From Undibacterium sp. KW1 (GTDB taxonomy: Bacteria > Pseudomonadota > Gammaproteobacteria > Burkholderiales > Burkholderiaceae_D): 64,000 nt of DNA. How positions within the stretch are numbered: position 1 is the stretch's first letter; every line of letters begins with the position of its first letter. Below the pieces are notes generated by a model that was not told the DNA's origin, ran no database searches, and saw only the letters and a list, made by a program, of their open reading frames with translations. The stretch is taken from the NCBI RefSeq assembly GCF_009937955.1, contig NZ_AP018439.1:5642001-5706000 (forward strand), in the 5' to 3' direction. This document shows positions 25,143 through 35,584 of this stretch, one piece after another. The position numbers and the translations under genes are program-made.

Positions 25143-25517
25143 ATGAGCTTAACAAATATTGCGGAAAAATACGAGAATGAAACCGAAAATTCTGTATTAC
25201 CCGCATGGAAAAAAGAATTTTTCCAGACCTTGAACAAGAACCCGGCCATAAAAACCATCTTTTTGCGCCTGGAAACCCAATACGTGCAAAAAAAACAAGT
25301 TCATCACAGACTGGTTCCCACCATCGCCTGGAAAGTGGAATTACCAGGCTTTCAGAGCAATTCTCCGGCGCAACTTGCAGAATTGCGGCGGGAGCTGGTG
25401 GCAACTTTGAAAGTGAACGGTGTTCAGGTGGTCCACAAGACCGACGAATGGATGCGCCACCTCAAAGCCCATCATGAAGTAGGCATGTCGTATGCAAGAC
25501 TGTGTGGCGCAGCCTGA
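25143..25517 (+). CDS. hypothetical cytosolic protein
   Basis: A 124-residue protein from ATG 25143 (a TTG precedes it directly). It is soluble and basic-to-neutral, with a central ETQYVQKKQVHHRLVPTIAW stretch and a single cysteine near the end. No family is recognised. Its stop codon overlaps the start of the lipoprotein gene (TGATG), so the two are coupled. It is divergent from the operon beginning at 24977. Confidence 0.6.
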   Translation: MSLTNIAEKYENETENSVLPAWKKEFFQTLNKNPAIKTIFLRLETQYVQKKQVHHRLVPTIAWKVELPGFQSNSPAQLAELRRELVATLKVNGVQVVHKTDEWMRHLKAHHEVGMSYARLCGAA

Positions 25518-25984
25518 TGAAGAAGTTGATATGTACGCTGACGGCCACGGTCTTGCTGGCCTCCTGCGGGAAAGTCTCTGCGCCCGCAGCCAGCGATGGC
25601 ATAGCCTCACCCAACATGAAAGTGCCGCTGAGTCTGCTGCAACTGGAAATGGCCTGTGAAGACGTGGCGTCCATCATCATGGTCTCGATGTCCAACCGGC
25701 TCAGGAACGTCGATGTGTACAAGACCCGCAGCTTTGCCCGCTCTGTTGCCGACTCTTTCGATACCCGCTTCCCGGAGTTGCCCGCCGATATACGCCTGCA
25801 AACCAGGCGCATATACATGCAGACAGTCAGTGATCAATATCTGGCTGAACAATCGGTCATACAGCAGCAGGTAGAGACCTTCCGTCAGTATGGTGAAAAT
25901 CAATTCAGGGATGGCGCGATCAAGGCCTGCAAGCATGGGCTGGCCAATATCCCCAGGGTGAAGCCTTGCCTGTATTGCAGTTAA
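25517..25984 (+). CDS. hypothetical lipoprotein
   Basis: The ATG at 25517 overlaps the preceding TGA by one base. The 155-residue product has a classic lipoprotein signal (MKKLICTLTATVLLASC). The mature part is mostly helical, with an MACED segment and a C-terminal cysteine cluster (KACKHG, KPCLYC) suggesting a disulfide. No family is recognised. It could be a periplasmic partner of the adjacent gene or of the secretion system. Confidence 0.65.
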   Translation: MKKLICTLTATVLLASCGKVSAPAASDGIASPNMKVPLSLLQLEMACEDVASIIMVSMSNRLRNVDVYKTRSFARSVADSFDTRFPELPADIRLQTRRIYMQTVSDQYLAEQSVIQQQVETFRQYGENQFRDGAIKACKHGLANIPRVKPCLYCS

Positions 25985-26155
25985 GGAAATAAGACACTTT
26001 TGTTATCTTTGTTGGTACAGCAAATGCCCGGGGCAACATGTATCATCTTTATTTGCCTGCCATATGTCATATAGCAGGCAAATAGACTATGCACCATCAA
26101 TAAGCAATCAATGATCAATGCGCCAACTGTACGCATTTCCTCAGAAAAATAAAAA

Positions 26156-27166
26156 ATGAATACCCCGAACACGGTTAAATCAAAAATAGACAATATCCTC
26201 CATGAATTACCCCGCTTTGGCAGTTATGCGTTTGCTGACCTTGCTGCTGAAAAAGAGAGAATACGAGCCATCCTCGCCAAGATCCTGGAAAAACGCGAAG
26301 AAGAGCCGCAACTGAGTAGCTTTGAAGAAAAAATTCTGGCAAAAGCGCTCAATGTCTATGAGCCCTATATTGATGCAGCGATACAACGCAAGCAGACAGG
26401 TGAAATCATTATCCGCCCGCTGCATACCATTGCCTCGATACAGCCGGAGCAGATAGAGACAGGAGCAGGTGAGAAATTATGGATCAAGTCTGTGCTGAAG
26501 ACACGCTATGCGCTGAGCATGCCCGACGATTTGATACTCAAGCTCGAAAGCGTACGCGACTGTAATTTCCGCATCCGCATGGAAGAAGGCTTTACCGATC
26601 CTGATTTGCCCGATCTGAACGGAATGGCACATTCAGAGCAATTCAGCCTGCTGCCTGAAGGTTACCTGAGCCGCGATGAAGATGGCGTGCCCTTACTGTA
26701 TGCGACAGCCAGAAGCACCATACCCTTGGCACTGGACATGCAAAACGTGGTCAGAATCGAATTTGCCAACCGTAATCATGGCGGCGAGTTATGGCGTCAC
26801 CCGCACTACCAGTTAAACGATGGCTGTTTTATCAGTCTGGACATGCAGGGATTCTTGCTACGCTCCAGGCTGATGGCGCATATCTCGAAATCACAGCAGC
26901 GCTATGAGATCAAATTATATGACCATGGAAAACTGATCGCAGAGTCACGTAATTTCCAGACCCGGCATGCGAAACATGCGCTTGTTGAAAACGAAAACCT
27001 GCTCAGCAATGTCGCCTTGAAAGAGGCCATACTCAAACTCACGCCCAGGCCTGGCGAATTGCCTGAAGAAGGCTTCCTGGAAAAATTTGACACTGCACAA
27101 AAGGACTGGTTCGCGTCGGCAAGGGCAAAAGAGCTGGCCCGGATAGGTATGGATTTAGACGTCTGA
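26156..27166 (+). CDS. hypothetical protein, no recognised domain
   Basis: A 336-residue soluble protein starting at ATG 26156 without signal peptide or membrane segments. The first 90 residues are helical and charged; the middle (residues 130-260) is beta-rich with WRHPHYQLNDGCF; the tail is helical and basic-acidic mixed. Only two cysteines. I do not recognise a family. A cytosolic protein of unknown function next to a secretion cluster could be a substrate, but its C-terminus lacks an evident glutamate-rich signal. It is convergent with the gene at 27174. Confidence 0.65.
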   Translation: MNTPNTVKSKIDNILHELPRFGSYAFADLAAEKERIRAILAKILEKREEEPQLSSFEEKILAKALNVYEPYIDAAIQRKQTGEIIIRPLHTIASIQPEQIETGAGEKLWIKSVLKTRYALSMPDDLILKLESVRDCNFRIRMEEGFTDPDLPDLNGMAHSEQFSLLPEGYLSRDEDGVPLLYATARSTIPLALDMQNVVRIEFANRNHGGELWRHPHYQLNDGCFISLDMQGFLLRSRLMAHISKSQQRYEIKLYDHGKLIAESRNFQTRHAKHALVENENLLSNVALKEAILKLTPRPGELPEEGFLEKFDTAQKDWFASARAKELARIGMDLDV

Positions 27167-27173
27167 AGCCTGA

Positions 27174-29015
27174 TTACTCCTTGACCTGCAACATGCCGCA
27201 GGCTCCCGCTTTTTCCTTGGCGGTATTGAAGTCCAGCTCAGTGTTTTGCATGTTCATCACCATTCTTTCCGATCTGACGCGGTACTCCCTGACCAGGCTA
27301 TGTTCGGCAGGGAAGTTTGCAAAACTGATGCCTGCCATGTCCAGCAAGGTGGCGAAATTGGCACTGGTCATGCTTGCCTTGTCCTGGTTCTTCAAGAGAT
27401 TTTGCCACATCGTCACATGCTGCTGACGGTAGGCCTGATTGGCCCAGACAAAATAGGGCACGCGCAAATTCTCCTCATTCAGGACGCCATGGCCTATGAA
27501 TTTGCAAGCCTTGGTGGGTAATGATTCGCCGTGATCTGAGCCATAGATCATGGCAGCATTACCGGGCAATAAAGCCAATGCCTGCATGATTTCACCGAGC
27601 ACATGATCGGTATATCTGATGCTGTTGTCGTAGGCATTCGAAGTCGCCTGCATGTCATCGATTGGTTCTGCTCCTGCCTTGCCTGCGCTGCTGACAGGAT
27701 ATTTCTCAAATGCCCTGGGATATCTGGCAGAGTAAACTGCGTGGCTGCCCATGGTGTGCAGGACGATGAGTTTTTTTGCCGGTTTTTCTTGCAGGATATT
27801 TTTGAGCGGCCCCAGCAAGGCATCGTCATACACCAGGCCCAGGGTTTCGTCTGATTCAAAATACTGCTGTACATCGGCCTCTGCCGCGAACAGGGTCGTG
27901 ACATTGTTCAAAAAACTTTTCTTCACCTGCGTCGATAAGAAATAAGTCTTGAAGCCGGCTTCCCTGAAGGCTGAAATCAGGGATTTCTGTCGCGCACCCT
28001 CCTGCATGATATCGCGCCCGCTCAAATAGATGGGTATAGAACCCATCGTGAATGTTCGCGGGGTAATCATGTCACGCATGCTGACCAGTTCGCCGTTTTG
28101 CCTGGCTTTGAGCAGATTGGGAGAGGTATCGCGTTCATAGCCATTTATAGTCCAGCGGTCAAACCTGGCCGTCTCGCCTAATACCAATACATAGGTTTCT
28201 TGCGCAACTTTATTGGTAGCTTCCGCCTGCGGCGCGACTGTCGCTGCACCAAAGCGGAACTGACTCAGCTTCTGTTCCATGCCGCGCATGACTTTTTCTT
28301 CGCGCCAGAACATCCATAACCTGACAGGCAAACCATAAGGATAGGTATCTTTCACGGTAGAAAGCAAAGGCGGCAGATTGCCAACACCAAACAGTTTTTC
28401 TTTACCATCTTCGCTGATGGTCGGATAGCGGTTGGCATTTTTCTCTTTGAGGTAAGTACTGGCACTCATGGCACCGATGTACCAGCCATATCCAGCGATG
28501 CACAGCAGGCAAAGAATCACGAAGCCGCCAGGCTTAAAAGCGCTGCGGCGGGCAAAATAGATTGCCAGCGCAGTACTGGCTGCGCATAGAACAAGCCACA
28601 ACATGGTGGTCTGAGCATGCTGCAACAGATAATGAAAGGATTCGCTGCTGTCGCTGGTCGTGAGTATGGAATACAGGCTGGAACCGGATACACCACCAAA
28701 CTCATAGGCGACATAAGCTTCGGCACCTGCGAAGATGGCCAGCAGGGCTGTCAGCAACCTGAGCACCAGCAGCTTCTTCCATAACTGGAAAAAGAGAAAG
28801 GATACCGGCAATACAAACAGGATGATTTTGCCACCGTACAGGGGCAATGCTGCAGCTTTGGCAATGACGATACCGTTGGCGATGGCAAACGGTATCAGCA
28901 AGAAAAAGAAAGACAGCAACTCATAAGACAGGCCAGCTTTAAGCTGGTGCTGGTCCTGATTTTGTTGCTGACTTTGCTGCTGATGCTGCTGTGACTGGCT
29001 GGCAGTGGTATTCAT
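27174..29015 (-). CDS. phosphoethanolamine transferase-like sulfatase-superfamily membrane enzyme
   Basis: A 613-residue inner-membrane enzyme. A glutamine-rich cytosolic N-terminus (residues 4-24) precedes five membrane segments, then a periplasmic alkaline-phosphatase-type domain. Metal and nucleophile motifs are visible: VLGETARFDRW, the Thr-bearing RTFTMGSIPIYLSGR, YGSDHGESL and FIGHGVL. This pattern fits EptA/CptA-like enzymes that transfer phosphoethanolamine from phosphatidylethanolamine to lipid A, core sugars or other surface acceptors. The acceptor cannot be told from sequence. The start at 29015 (MNTTAS) is preferred to a codon 27 bases upstream. Confidence 0.85.
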   Translation of the reverse strand: MNTTASQSQQHQQQSQQQNQDQHQLKAGLSYELLSFFFLLIPFAIANGIVIAKAAALPLYGGKIILFVLPVSFLFFQLWKKLLVLRLLTALLAIFAGAEAYVAYEFGGVSGSSLYSILTTSDSSESFHYLLQHAQTTMLWLVLCAASTALAIYFARRSAFKPGGFVILCLLCIAGYGWYIGAMSASTYLKEKNANRYPTISEDGKEKLFGVGNLPPLLSTVKDTYPYGLPVRLWMFWREEKVMRGMEQKLSQFRFGAATVAPQAEATNKVAQETYVLVLGETARFDRWTINGYERDTSPNLLKARQNGELVSMRDMITPRTFTMGSIPIYLSGRDIMQEGARQKSLISAFREAGFKTYFLSTQVKKSFLNNVTTLFAAEADVQQYFESDETLGLVYDDALLGPLKNILQEKPAKKLIVLHTMGSHAVYSARYPRAFEKYPVSSAGKAGAEPIDDMQATSNAYDNSIRYTDHVLGEIMQALALLPGNAAMIYGSDHGESLPTKACKFIGHGVLNEENLRVPYFVWANQAYRQQHVTMWQNLLKNQDKASMTSANFATLLDMAGISFANFPAEHSLVREYRVRSERMVMNMQNTELDFNTAKEKAGACGMLQVKE

Positions 29016-29069
29016 TGATTCTTGCAAGCGGGTACGGTGCACCGGCTATAACTCTATTAGTATTGCTGG

Positions 29070-29591
29070 TTATTGTGGTTTACTGGCAGCCACAGGGGCA
29101 AGCATGCGCAGGCGCATGATAGAATTTTCATTCTTGAATTCAATACCGTCCTGCGTCCAGGCACTGATCACGCTGCGTGCCTTGTCCGACATCAGGCCGG
29201 TGTGCCCCTGTAAATTCTCGAAGTAAATGACATTGCCTTTGATTCTATAGACACCGGACAATTGTTTGCTGACATCTGGCGTGGTCTTGGCCCAGTCTTT
29301 TTTTGCCGCATACGAAGACACACTGAATTGAAAGCTGCGGTTCTCTGCCAGACTCATTTTATATTCCAGCACCTGCTGCCTGGACTCAACCGCATTAACG
29401 AAAGTGCCTGGAATTATTTTTACATCCGGCATTTTTTCTGCATTTTCCACCATCCCCGCATATTCCGGCGCTTCTTTCAGCGGAGTATCGCCGACTGCAT
29501 CAAGTTGATTTTTATTGCCAAAAAATTCAACAAGCAAGGCAAGGCCCGCAACCAATACTGCTACCAGCACAAACTTGTTGATCAGCCGCAT
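29070..29591 (-). CDS. hypothetical membrane-anchored protein
   Basis: A 173-residue protein starting at ATG 29591, supported by GGAAAGAG upstream (the frame extends to 29675). One N-terminal hydrophobic segment (residues 4-22) anchors a periplasmic domain that is beta-rich, with GVYRIKGNVIYFENLQG resembling lipocalin-like stress-sensor folds, though this is only an impression. It lies 54 bp upstream of the phosphoethanolamine-transferase gene on the same strand and is probably cotranscribed with it. Confidence 0.6.
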   Translation of the reverse strand: MRLINKFVLVAVLVAGLALLVEFFGNKNQLDAVGDTPLKEAPEYAGMVENAEKMPDVKIIPGTFVNAVESRQQVLEYKMSLAENRSFQFSVSSYAAKKDWAKTTPDVSKQLSGVYRIKGNVIYFENLQGHTGLMSDKARSVISAWTQDGIEFKNENSIMRLRMLAPVAASKPQ

Positions 29592-29747
29592 GAAATTCTC
29601 TTTCCTTTTATTAGCTAATGAAAGTAAAATTTCATCAGCATTGACGATAAAGGCAATGTTATCATTAGCTGACAAAAACTGGTCGAAAAACCGTCATTTC
29701 AGGTTTTTGCGAAATCCAGACTGTATTGCACCAGAGAATCCGGGATT

Positions 29748-30005
29748 ATGAACACCATACTTGTCGCCTTACTGGCCAATATGATAGGCAATGAAATGCT
29801 GGCCCCGAATCAGCCGCGGCCTAATGGTCTGCCCATACTGTACCGCTGTGAGGTGTATCCGCAAGCGAAAATCAATCCAGAAAATTTTGACATGGTAGTC
29901 ACCCAGGGACTGCGTAATTGCGTGGCCATGCGTGAAATGACTTTTCCCGAATACCTGGACTGGCGTGACGAGCAGGCGAAGAAAAAACCGGCTGCGCCAA
30001 CTTAG
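29748..30005 (+). CDS. small hypothetical protein
   Basis: An 85-residue protein from ATG 29748 with a short hydrophobic N-terminus that is too weak to call a signal, a CEVYPQAKINPENFD segment and a lysine/proline-rich end. Two cysteines. No family is recognised. It is divergent from the gene at 29591. Confidence 0.5.
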   Translation: MNTILVALLANMIGNEMLAPNQPRPNGLPILYRCEVYPQAKINPENFDMVVTQGLRNCVAMREMTFPEYLDWRDEQAKKKPAAPT

Positions 30006-30125
30006 CCCCTGCATTGACCTGATTTAATTGTTAGCAAGTCCGGGTTGCGCTTACAATGCAAGAAGTCTTTCTGCATAACAACAAATTATCAATCATCAGA
30101 CATTTCATTAAAAAGGTCACTATTC

Positions 30126-31022
30126 GTGCTTTCTGAACATCTGAATGCCAGCATCTTTTCTGAAACAGAAATTAAAAAGCACTGTGCACGAATTATTATC
30201 GATGGCTATGCCATAGAAGCCAATGACGGTGTCGTCCCTACCGTTGCTGAATGCCTGCAGGCAGAAAATGGCCTGCGCATCGTCGAGACTTATCTGGCCA
30301 GGGGCTATCCTCGCCAGTACTTCAGCCGTTGTGCCCTGCCCCGTGACAGCAATGATTTCTTGCGGGCATTTGCGATTTCAGACCGCTCAAAAATCAGGCT
30401 GTATGGTGACATACTGGGCTTCTCTGTTTTCTTTGGCAATCTGCCCATCACTGCACTCTTGCTCGAAAGTATGCACGACAGCCTGGGCAAAACCCATTTT
30501 GTCATGACAGAAGACAGCAGCCTGATCTCGGATGAAGAACTGAAGGCACATATCAGCTATGACAATATTGCCGAGTACGCAGCCAATGAAAATGAGCGCT
30601 GGACCATGCTGGAAGTGGCATTGGCAGCACCAAATGGCGCCGTGCTTGAATTGATTGAGAACCGCCTGAATACCGATACGCAAAAAATTATCCTGCGGCA
30701 GCAACTGCGGCTGGAAAAAAACAGCCTGCAATCACCTTTGTCGAAGATGGTGCGCTATTTTATCGACACCCAACGCATCGATAAAATCGCCATCATAGAC
30801 CGCTTGCTGAAAGAGATAGGCAGCCCGGTCAGCTTTGCTGAACACTTTAGCGATATCGTATTTGATGCGATACGCAAGCGCTCTTTGCCACCATCCAAGC
30901 TGGCCTTGATACCAGGCTTGAACAAGCACATGGCTGACCGTAACCAGAATTCATGGTCACTGTACCTGGATGCGTTTATTTCAGATCAGGACAGGCCGGA
31001 ATACGAAAAGCTGTTTGCCTGA
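30126..31022 (+). CDS. hypothetical helical protein
   Basis: I place the start at GTG 30126, giving 298 residues beginning (M)LSEHLNASIF; the frame is open to a TTG at 30045, but that part is polar shadow-like. The product is soluble, leucine-rich and helical, with a repeated pattern of short helices that recalls ankyrin-like or HEAT-like scaffolds, without a repeat I can define. No signal or membrane segment. Its C-terminus is acidic (DQDRPEYEKLFA). No family is recognised. It is a possible secreted substrate only by proximity to the Dot/Icm genes. Confidence 0.6.
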   Translation: MLSEHLNASIFSETEIKKHCARIIIDGYAIEANDGVVPTVAECLQAENGLRIVETYLARGYPRQYFSRCALPRDSNDFLRAFAISDRSKIRLYGDILGFSVFFGNLPITALLLESMHDSLGKTHFVMTEDSSLISDEELKAHISYDNIAEYAANENERWTMLEVALAAPNGAVLELIENRLNTDTQKIILRQQLRLEKNSLQSPLSKMVRYFIDTQRIDKIAIIDRLLKEIGSPVSFAEHFSDIVFDAIRKRSLPPSKLALIPGLNKHMADRNQNSWSLYLDAFISDQDRPEYEKLFA

Positions 31023-31024
31023 AC

Positions 31025-31052
31025 ACTGCTGGCAGAGCCAGCTGCCAGCAGT
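31025..31052. terminator. bidirectional terminator hairpin
   Basis: ACTGCTGGC (31025-31033) pairs perfectly with GCCAGCAGT (31044-31052) across a 10-base loop. It sits between convergent genes ending at 31022 and 31065. T-tracts are weak on both sides, so efficiency is uncertain. Confidence 0.65.
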
Positions 31053-31064
31053 TTCATGCCTTAT

Positions 31065-33089
<2,025 letters not shown>

Positions 33090-33111
33090 CTAAAGAGGGG
33101 GCGTCAAAAAA

Positions 33112-33211
33112 GGACTTACGCAAAGCCGTTCCAGCAAGGCGCCAGCGACGAAGACAGTGCTTTAGCACGGCTAGGAGCTGCAACGCAGCTGGGGCGGCTT
33201 TTCGTAAGTCC
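33112..33211. repeat. ~100-bp element with 17-bp terminal inverted repeats
   Basis: Bases 33112-33128 (GGACTTACGCAAAGCCG) are the inverted complement of 33195-33211 with 16 of 17 matches. The interior carries two smaller perfect inverted repeats, GTGC-TTTA-GCAC at 33157-33168 and AGCTGC-AAC-GCAGCT at 33176-33190. The whole is a nested palindromic element, GC-richer than its surroundings, inserted between the fadH start and the operators. It looks like a MITE or a REP/BIME-type extragenic element. I see no second copy in the window. Confidence 0.75.
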
Positions 33212-33217
33212 TCACAG

Positions 33218-33237
33218 TTATGCAACTGAGTGCATAA
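33218..33237. promoter_or_regulatory. palindromic operator 1, fadH/padR intergenic
   Basis: TTATGCAACTGAGTGCATAA is an imperfect 20-bp palindrome (outer seven bases of each half match). It is close in sequence to operator 2, 24 bp away. Both lie between the divergent fadH and padR-type genes and contain ATGCA half-sites of the kind bound by PadR proteins. Confidence 0.7.
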
Positions 33238-33260
33238 GAATATACCGAAACCACTTTATT

Positions 33261-33278
33261 TATGCAACCAGTTGCATA
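33261..33278. promoter_or_regulatory. palindromic operator 2, fadH/padR intergenic
   Basis: TATGCAACCAGTTGCATA is a near-perfect 18-bp palindrome, 41 bp upstream of the padR start. With operator 1 it defines a probable site TATGCAACnnGTTGCATA for the adjacent PadR regulator, allowing autoregulation and control of fadH. Confidence 0.78.
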
Positions 33279-33318
33279 TAAAATGTCTGAAAACCACACC
33301 GACTATTTACTCTAAAAC

Positions 33319-33867
33319 ATGTCCCTGCCCCACGCCTTGCTGACCTCGATTGCCGAAAAGCCATGTTCAGGCTATGACCTGGCACGGCGTTTCGACAAGT
33401 CCATAGGCTATTTCTGGCATGCGACACACCAGCAAATCTACCGGGAACTGGGGCGCATGGAAGCGCAGGGCTGGGTCATTTCTACGGAAGTAGAAGGTGG
33501 CCGTGCAGGTAAAAAACTCATCGCCATTCTGCCTGCGGGCCGGGATGAGTTACGACGCTGGGCCAGTGAGAGCAGTGCACCGATGCGACTGCGGGATGAC
33601 ATGATGGTCAAACTGCGGGCTGATGCTGCCATAGGCCCCTTGGGTCTGGCAGAAGAGTTTGGGCGCCGCCTGCAATTGCATGAGCAGGAACTGGCAACTT
33701 ACCTGGAGATTGAAAAGCGTGACTTCAGCGCCCAGACACTGTCACACGAGCAACAATTGCGTTACCTGATACTCAAGGCGGGTATCACCTTTGAAGAAAG
33801 CCGTGTGCAATGGACCAAAGAAGCATTGCGCATCCTGACATCGGATACAGGGGCCAAAAGCCCCTGA
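33319..33867 (+). CDS. PadR-family transcriptional regulator
   Basis: A 182-residue regulator. The N-terminal winged helix has the PadR signature (LLTSIAEKPCSGYDLARRFD, then FWHATHQQIYRELGRMEAQGWV), followed by the wing (AGKKLIAILPAGRDELRRW) and a helical C-terminal dimerisation domain of the Vir_act_alpha_C type. It is divergent from fadH with two matching palindromes between, so it probably represses fadH and itself. The ligand is unknown; a CoA thioester or aromatic acid would be consistent with the context and family. Confidence 0.9.
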   Translation: MSLPHALLTSIAEKPCSGYDLARRFDKSIGYFWHATHQQIYRELGRMEAQGWVISTEVEGGRAGKKLIAILPAGRDELRRWASESSAPMRLRDDMMVKLRADAAIGPLGLAEEFGRRLQLHEQELATYLEIEKRDFSAQTLSHEQQLRYLILKAGITFEESRVQWTKEALRILTSDTGAKSP

Positions 33868-33909
33868 ACAGCCTCATCCCGGACATCAAACTGCCTGCTC
33901 CACTGCAGC

Positions 33910-34863
33910 TCAGAGTGCCAGCCCACCCTGCTTTGCCTCTTTTTTTGCAGCCGGAATCGAAGCAAGCATTCTTGATGATGGTGAATCAGCCACCAGCAGC
34001 AAACCTGCGGAATCATTTTCCAGCTTCTTGTCTGCCTGCTTATGCTGCTCCGCCTTGGTCAGCAGCACTTTCCCCTCATTGATATTGGCCTGGTATTTAG
34101 GATCAGGAGCAGTGGCAATTGAGAGATTTGCTTCGCCCTTGGCAAGGCTGGTGCCGCGGTAAGCAGAGCCTTCAAACAGGCTCTTGGAACCTACTTTTTC
34201 AGCAATCTTCTTCTCGATGCCATCGGCGTTCACATGGGTGGATGCCTTGACTTCCATATTGCGCATCAGCTCGTGAGAAGAAGATGCAACGGCCTTGAAT
34301 ACTTCGGTCAGCGAACCGGTTTCTTCATAAATAGACTCGAAGATTGCCTTGGGCTTGCCATTGATGTGTGTGACCTCTGGATTTTTCAATATGGTGGGCA
34401 ATTCCACCAGACCCAGGGTACGGTCGGCACCGGCATAGCCACTGAGCGTCATGACTTCACCCTTGGTGGCAGCAGCAAAGCGTGCCGAGGCATCAGCCCA
34501 GCGGCCATCCGTTGCCGCAAACATGAACTGGTTAGCCGGATGATCGCGCTTGCTCAGGACTTCATCGACTGACTTGCAGTTATGCGCTTTCGCGACCGCC
34601 TCGAGATAGTCTTCCGATTGCAGGAAAGCCGCTACCGGGGTCTTGTTGATCGCCCGTATATCCTCTTTATTGGCGACCATGAGTTCTACCAGGTCATTAC
34701 TGGAAATATCTTTGTGCACCATGCCGCCATACAGTAGGGTGACTTGCCCATCAGAATAGATGGATACCTGGTTGGCGAGATCTTTCAATGAATCCGGCGT
34801 GCGGTAATCTTCGGGATGATCCTGCAGCAGTGCCATGGCTTGCTGATGACTGAGACCTGACAT
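33910..34863 (-). CDS. hypothetical protein, possible secreted substrate
   Basis: A 317-residue soluble protein with a strong ribosome site (GGAGGG) before ATG 34863. It has no signal peptide, membrane segment or known motif; the middle contains YAGADRTLGLVELPTIL and the C-terminus is polar with lysines and alanines (ASIPAAKKEAKQGG). It forms an operon with the 139-residue protein 11 bp upstream. The pair recalls effector-plus-chaperone or toxin-plus-immunity arrangements, but no catalytic signature is visible, so this is inference. Confidence 0.6.
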   Translation of the reverse strand: MSGLSHQQAMALLQDHPEDYRTPDSLKDLANQVSIYSDGQVTLLYGGMVHKDISSNDLVELMVANKEDIRAINKTPVAAFLQSEDYLEAVAKAHNCKSVDEVLSKRDHPANQFMFAATDGRWADASARFAAATKGEVMTLSGYAGADRTLGLVELPTILKNPEVTHINGKPKAIFESIYEETGSLTEVFKAVASSSHELMRNMEVKASTHVNADGIEKKIAEKVGSKSLFEGSAYRGTSLAKGEANLSIATAPDPKYQANINEGKVLLTKAEQHKQADKKLENDSAGLLLVADSPSSRMLASIPAAKKEAKQGGLAL

Positions 34864-34874
34864 AAGCCCTCCGT

Positions 34875-35294
34875 CTAAAAGTCGAATTCTGCAACGTTTG
34901 CAGAATAGGCAGGCGACAAGGAACCGTCGCGATAGGCCCGCAAGGCATCTTTGAGATCAGCCATGAAAGCTGTGCGGTTCGCGTCAAATTCTGCCTTGGC
35001 GTCTGCTTCAGGTTCATGCATGCCCAGCCAGCTCCAGCTGGTTTTCCACTTATCGTCAGGCAGGTCATGCCCTTCGCTGCTCAGGCGCAGGCTATACAGA
35101 TTGCCGTTCCAGAAGTAGCTGAAGTTTTTGTGTGATGGCTGTTCACGGTCATAGGTCATATAGCGCAGATAGATATTACGCTCGCGGTCTATCACCCACC
35201 TCGACGCTGTCGCCATGGGAAACTGTTTGTCAATTTCGCGCAAATCAAAAGCCACGATATCCGCTTCGGGGATTCTTTCATAGACAAAGGCCAC
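34875..35294 (-). CDS. hypothetical small soluble protein paired with 33910-34863 gene
   Basis: A 139-residue acidic protein that starts at GTG 35294, with AGGAG 12 bases upstream. It is rich in tryptophan and tyrosine (YFWNGNLYSLRL, WKTSWSWLGMHEPEADAKAEFD in part) and has no cysteines, signal or membrane segment. The acidic, aromatic composition suits an immunity protein, chaperone or binding partner of the following gene. No family is recognised. Confidence 0.6.
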   Translation of the reverse strand: MAFVYERIPEADIVAFDLREIDKQFPMATASRWVIDRERNIYLRYMTYDREQPSHKNFSYFWNGNLYSLRLSSEGHDLPDDKWKTSWSWLGMHEPEADAKAEFDANRTAFMADLKDALRAYRDGSLSPAYSANVAEFDF

Positions 35295-35584
35295 TGCCGG
35301 TTCTCCTGATGTTTCAGTTAAGCAAATGAATAAAAATGCGTTCCAGCGCTATCACGATGTAGCGATTATTTTCACCGTTAAGCTAATAACAAAATCCTGA
35401 GCACGATGCAAATCTGCTTACACATTGTTGCGCTTTAATATAAAAAACACAATTACTTGATTGACACGCCTGCACCTGTCATGCACCATCCATTTACTTT
35501 AATGCATCATGCGCCCAGATACGACACCCTATTTGGGAACAGGCATGGCTAGACCAATTTCAACCACCTTCATCCAGCGACCAC

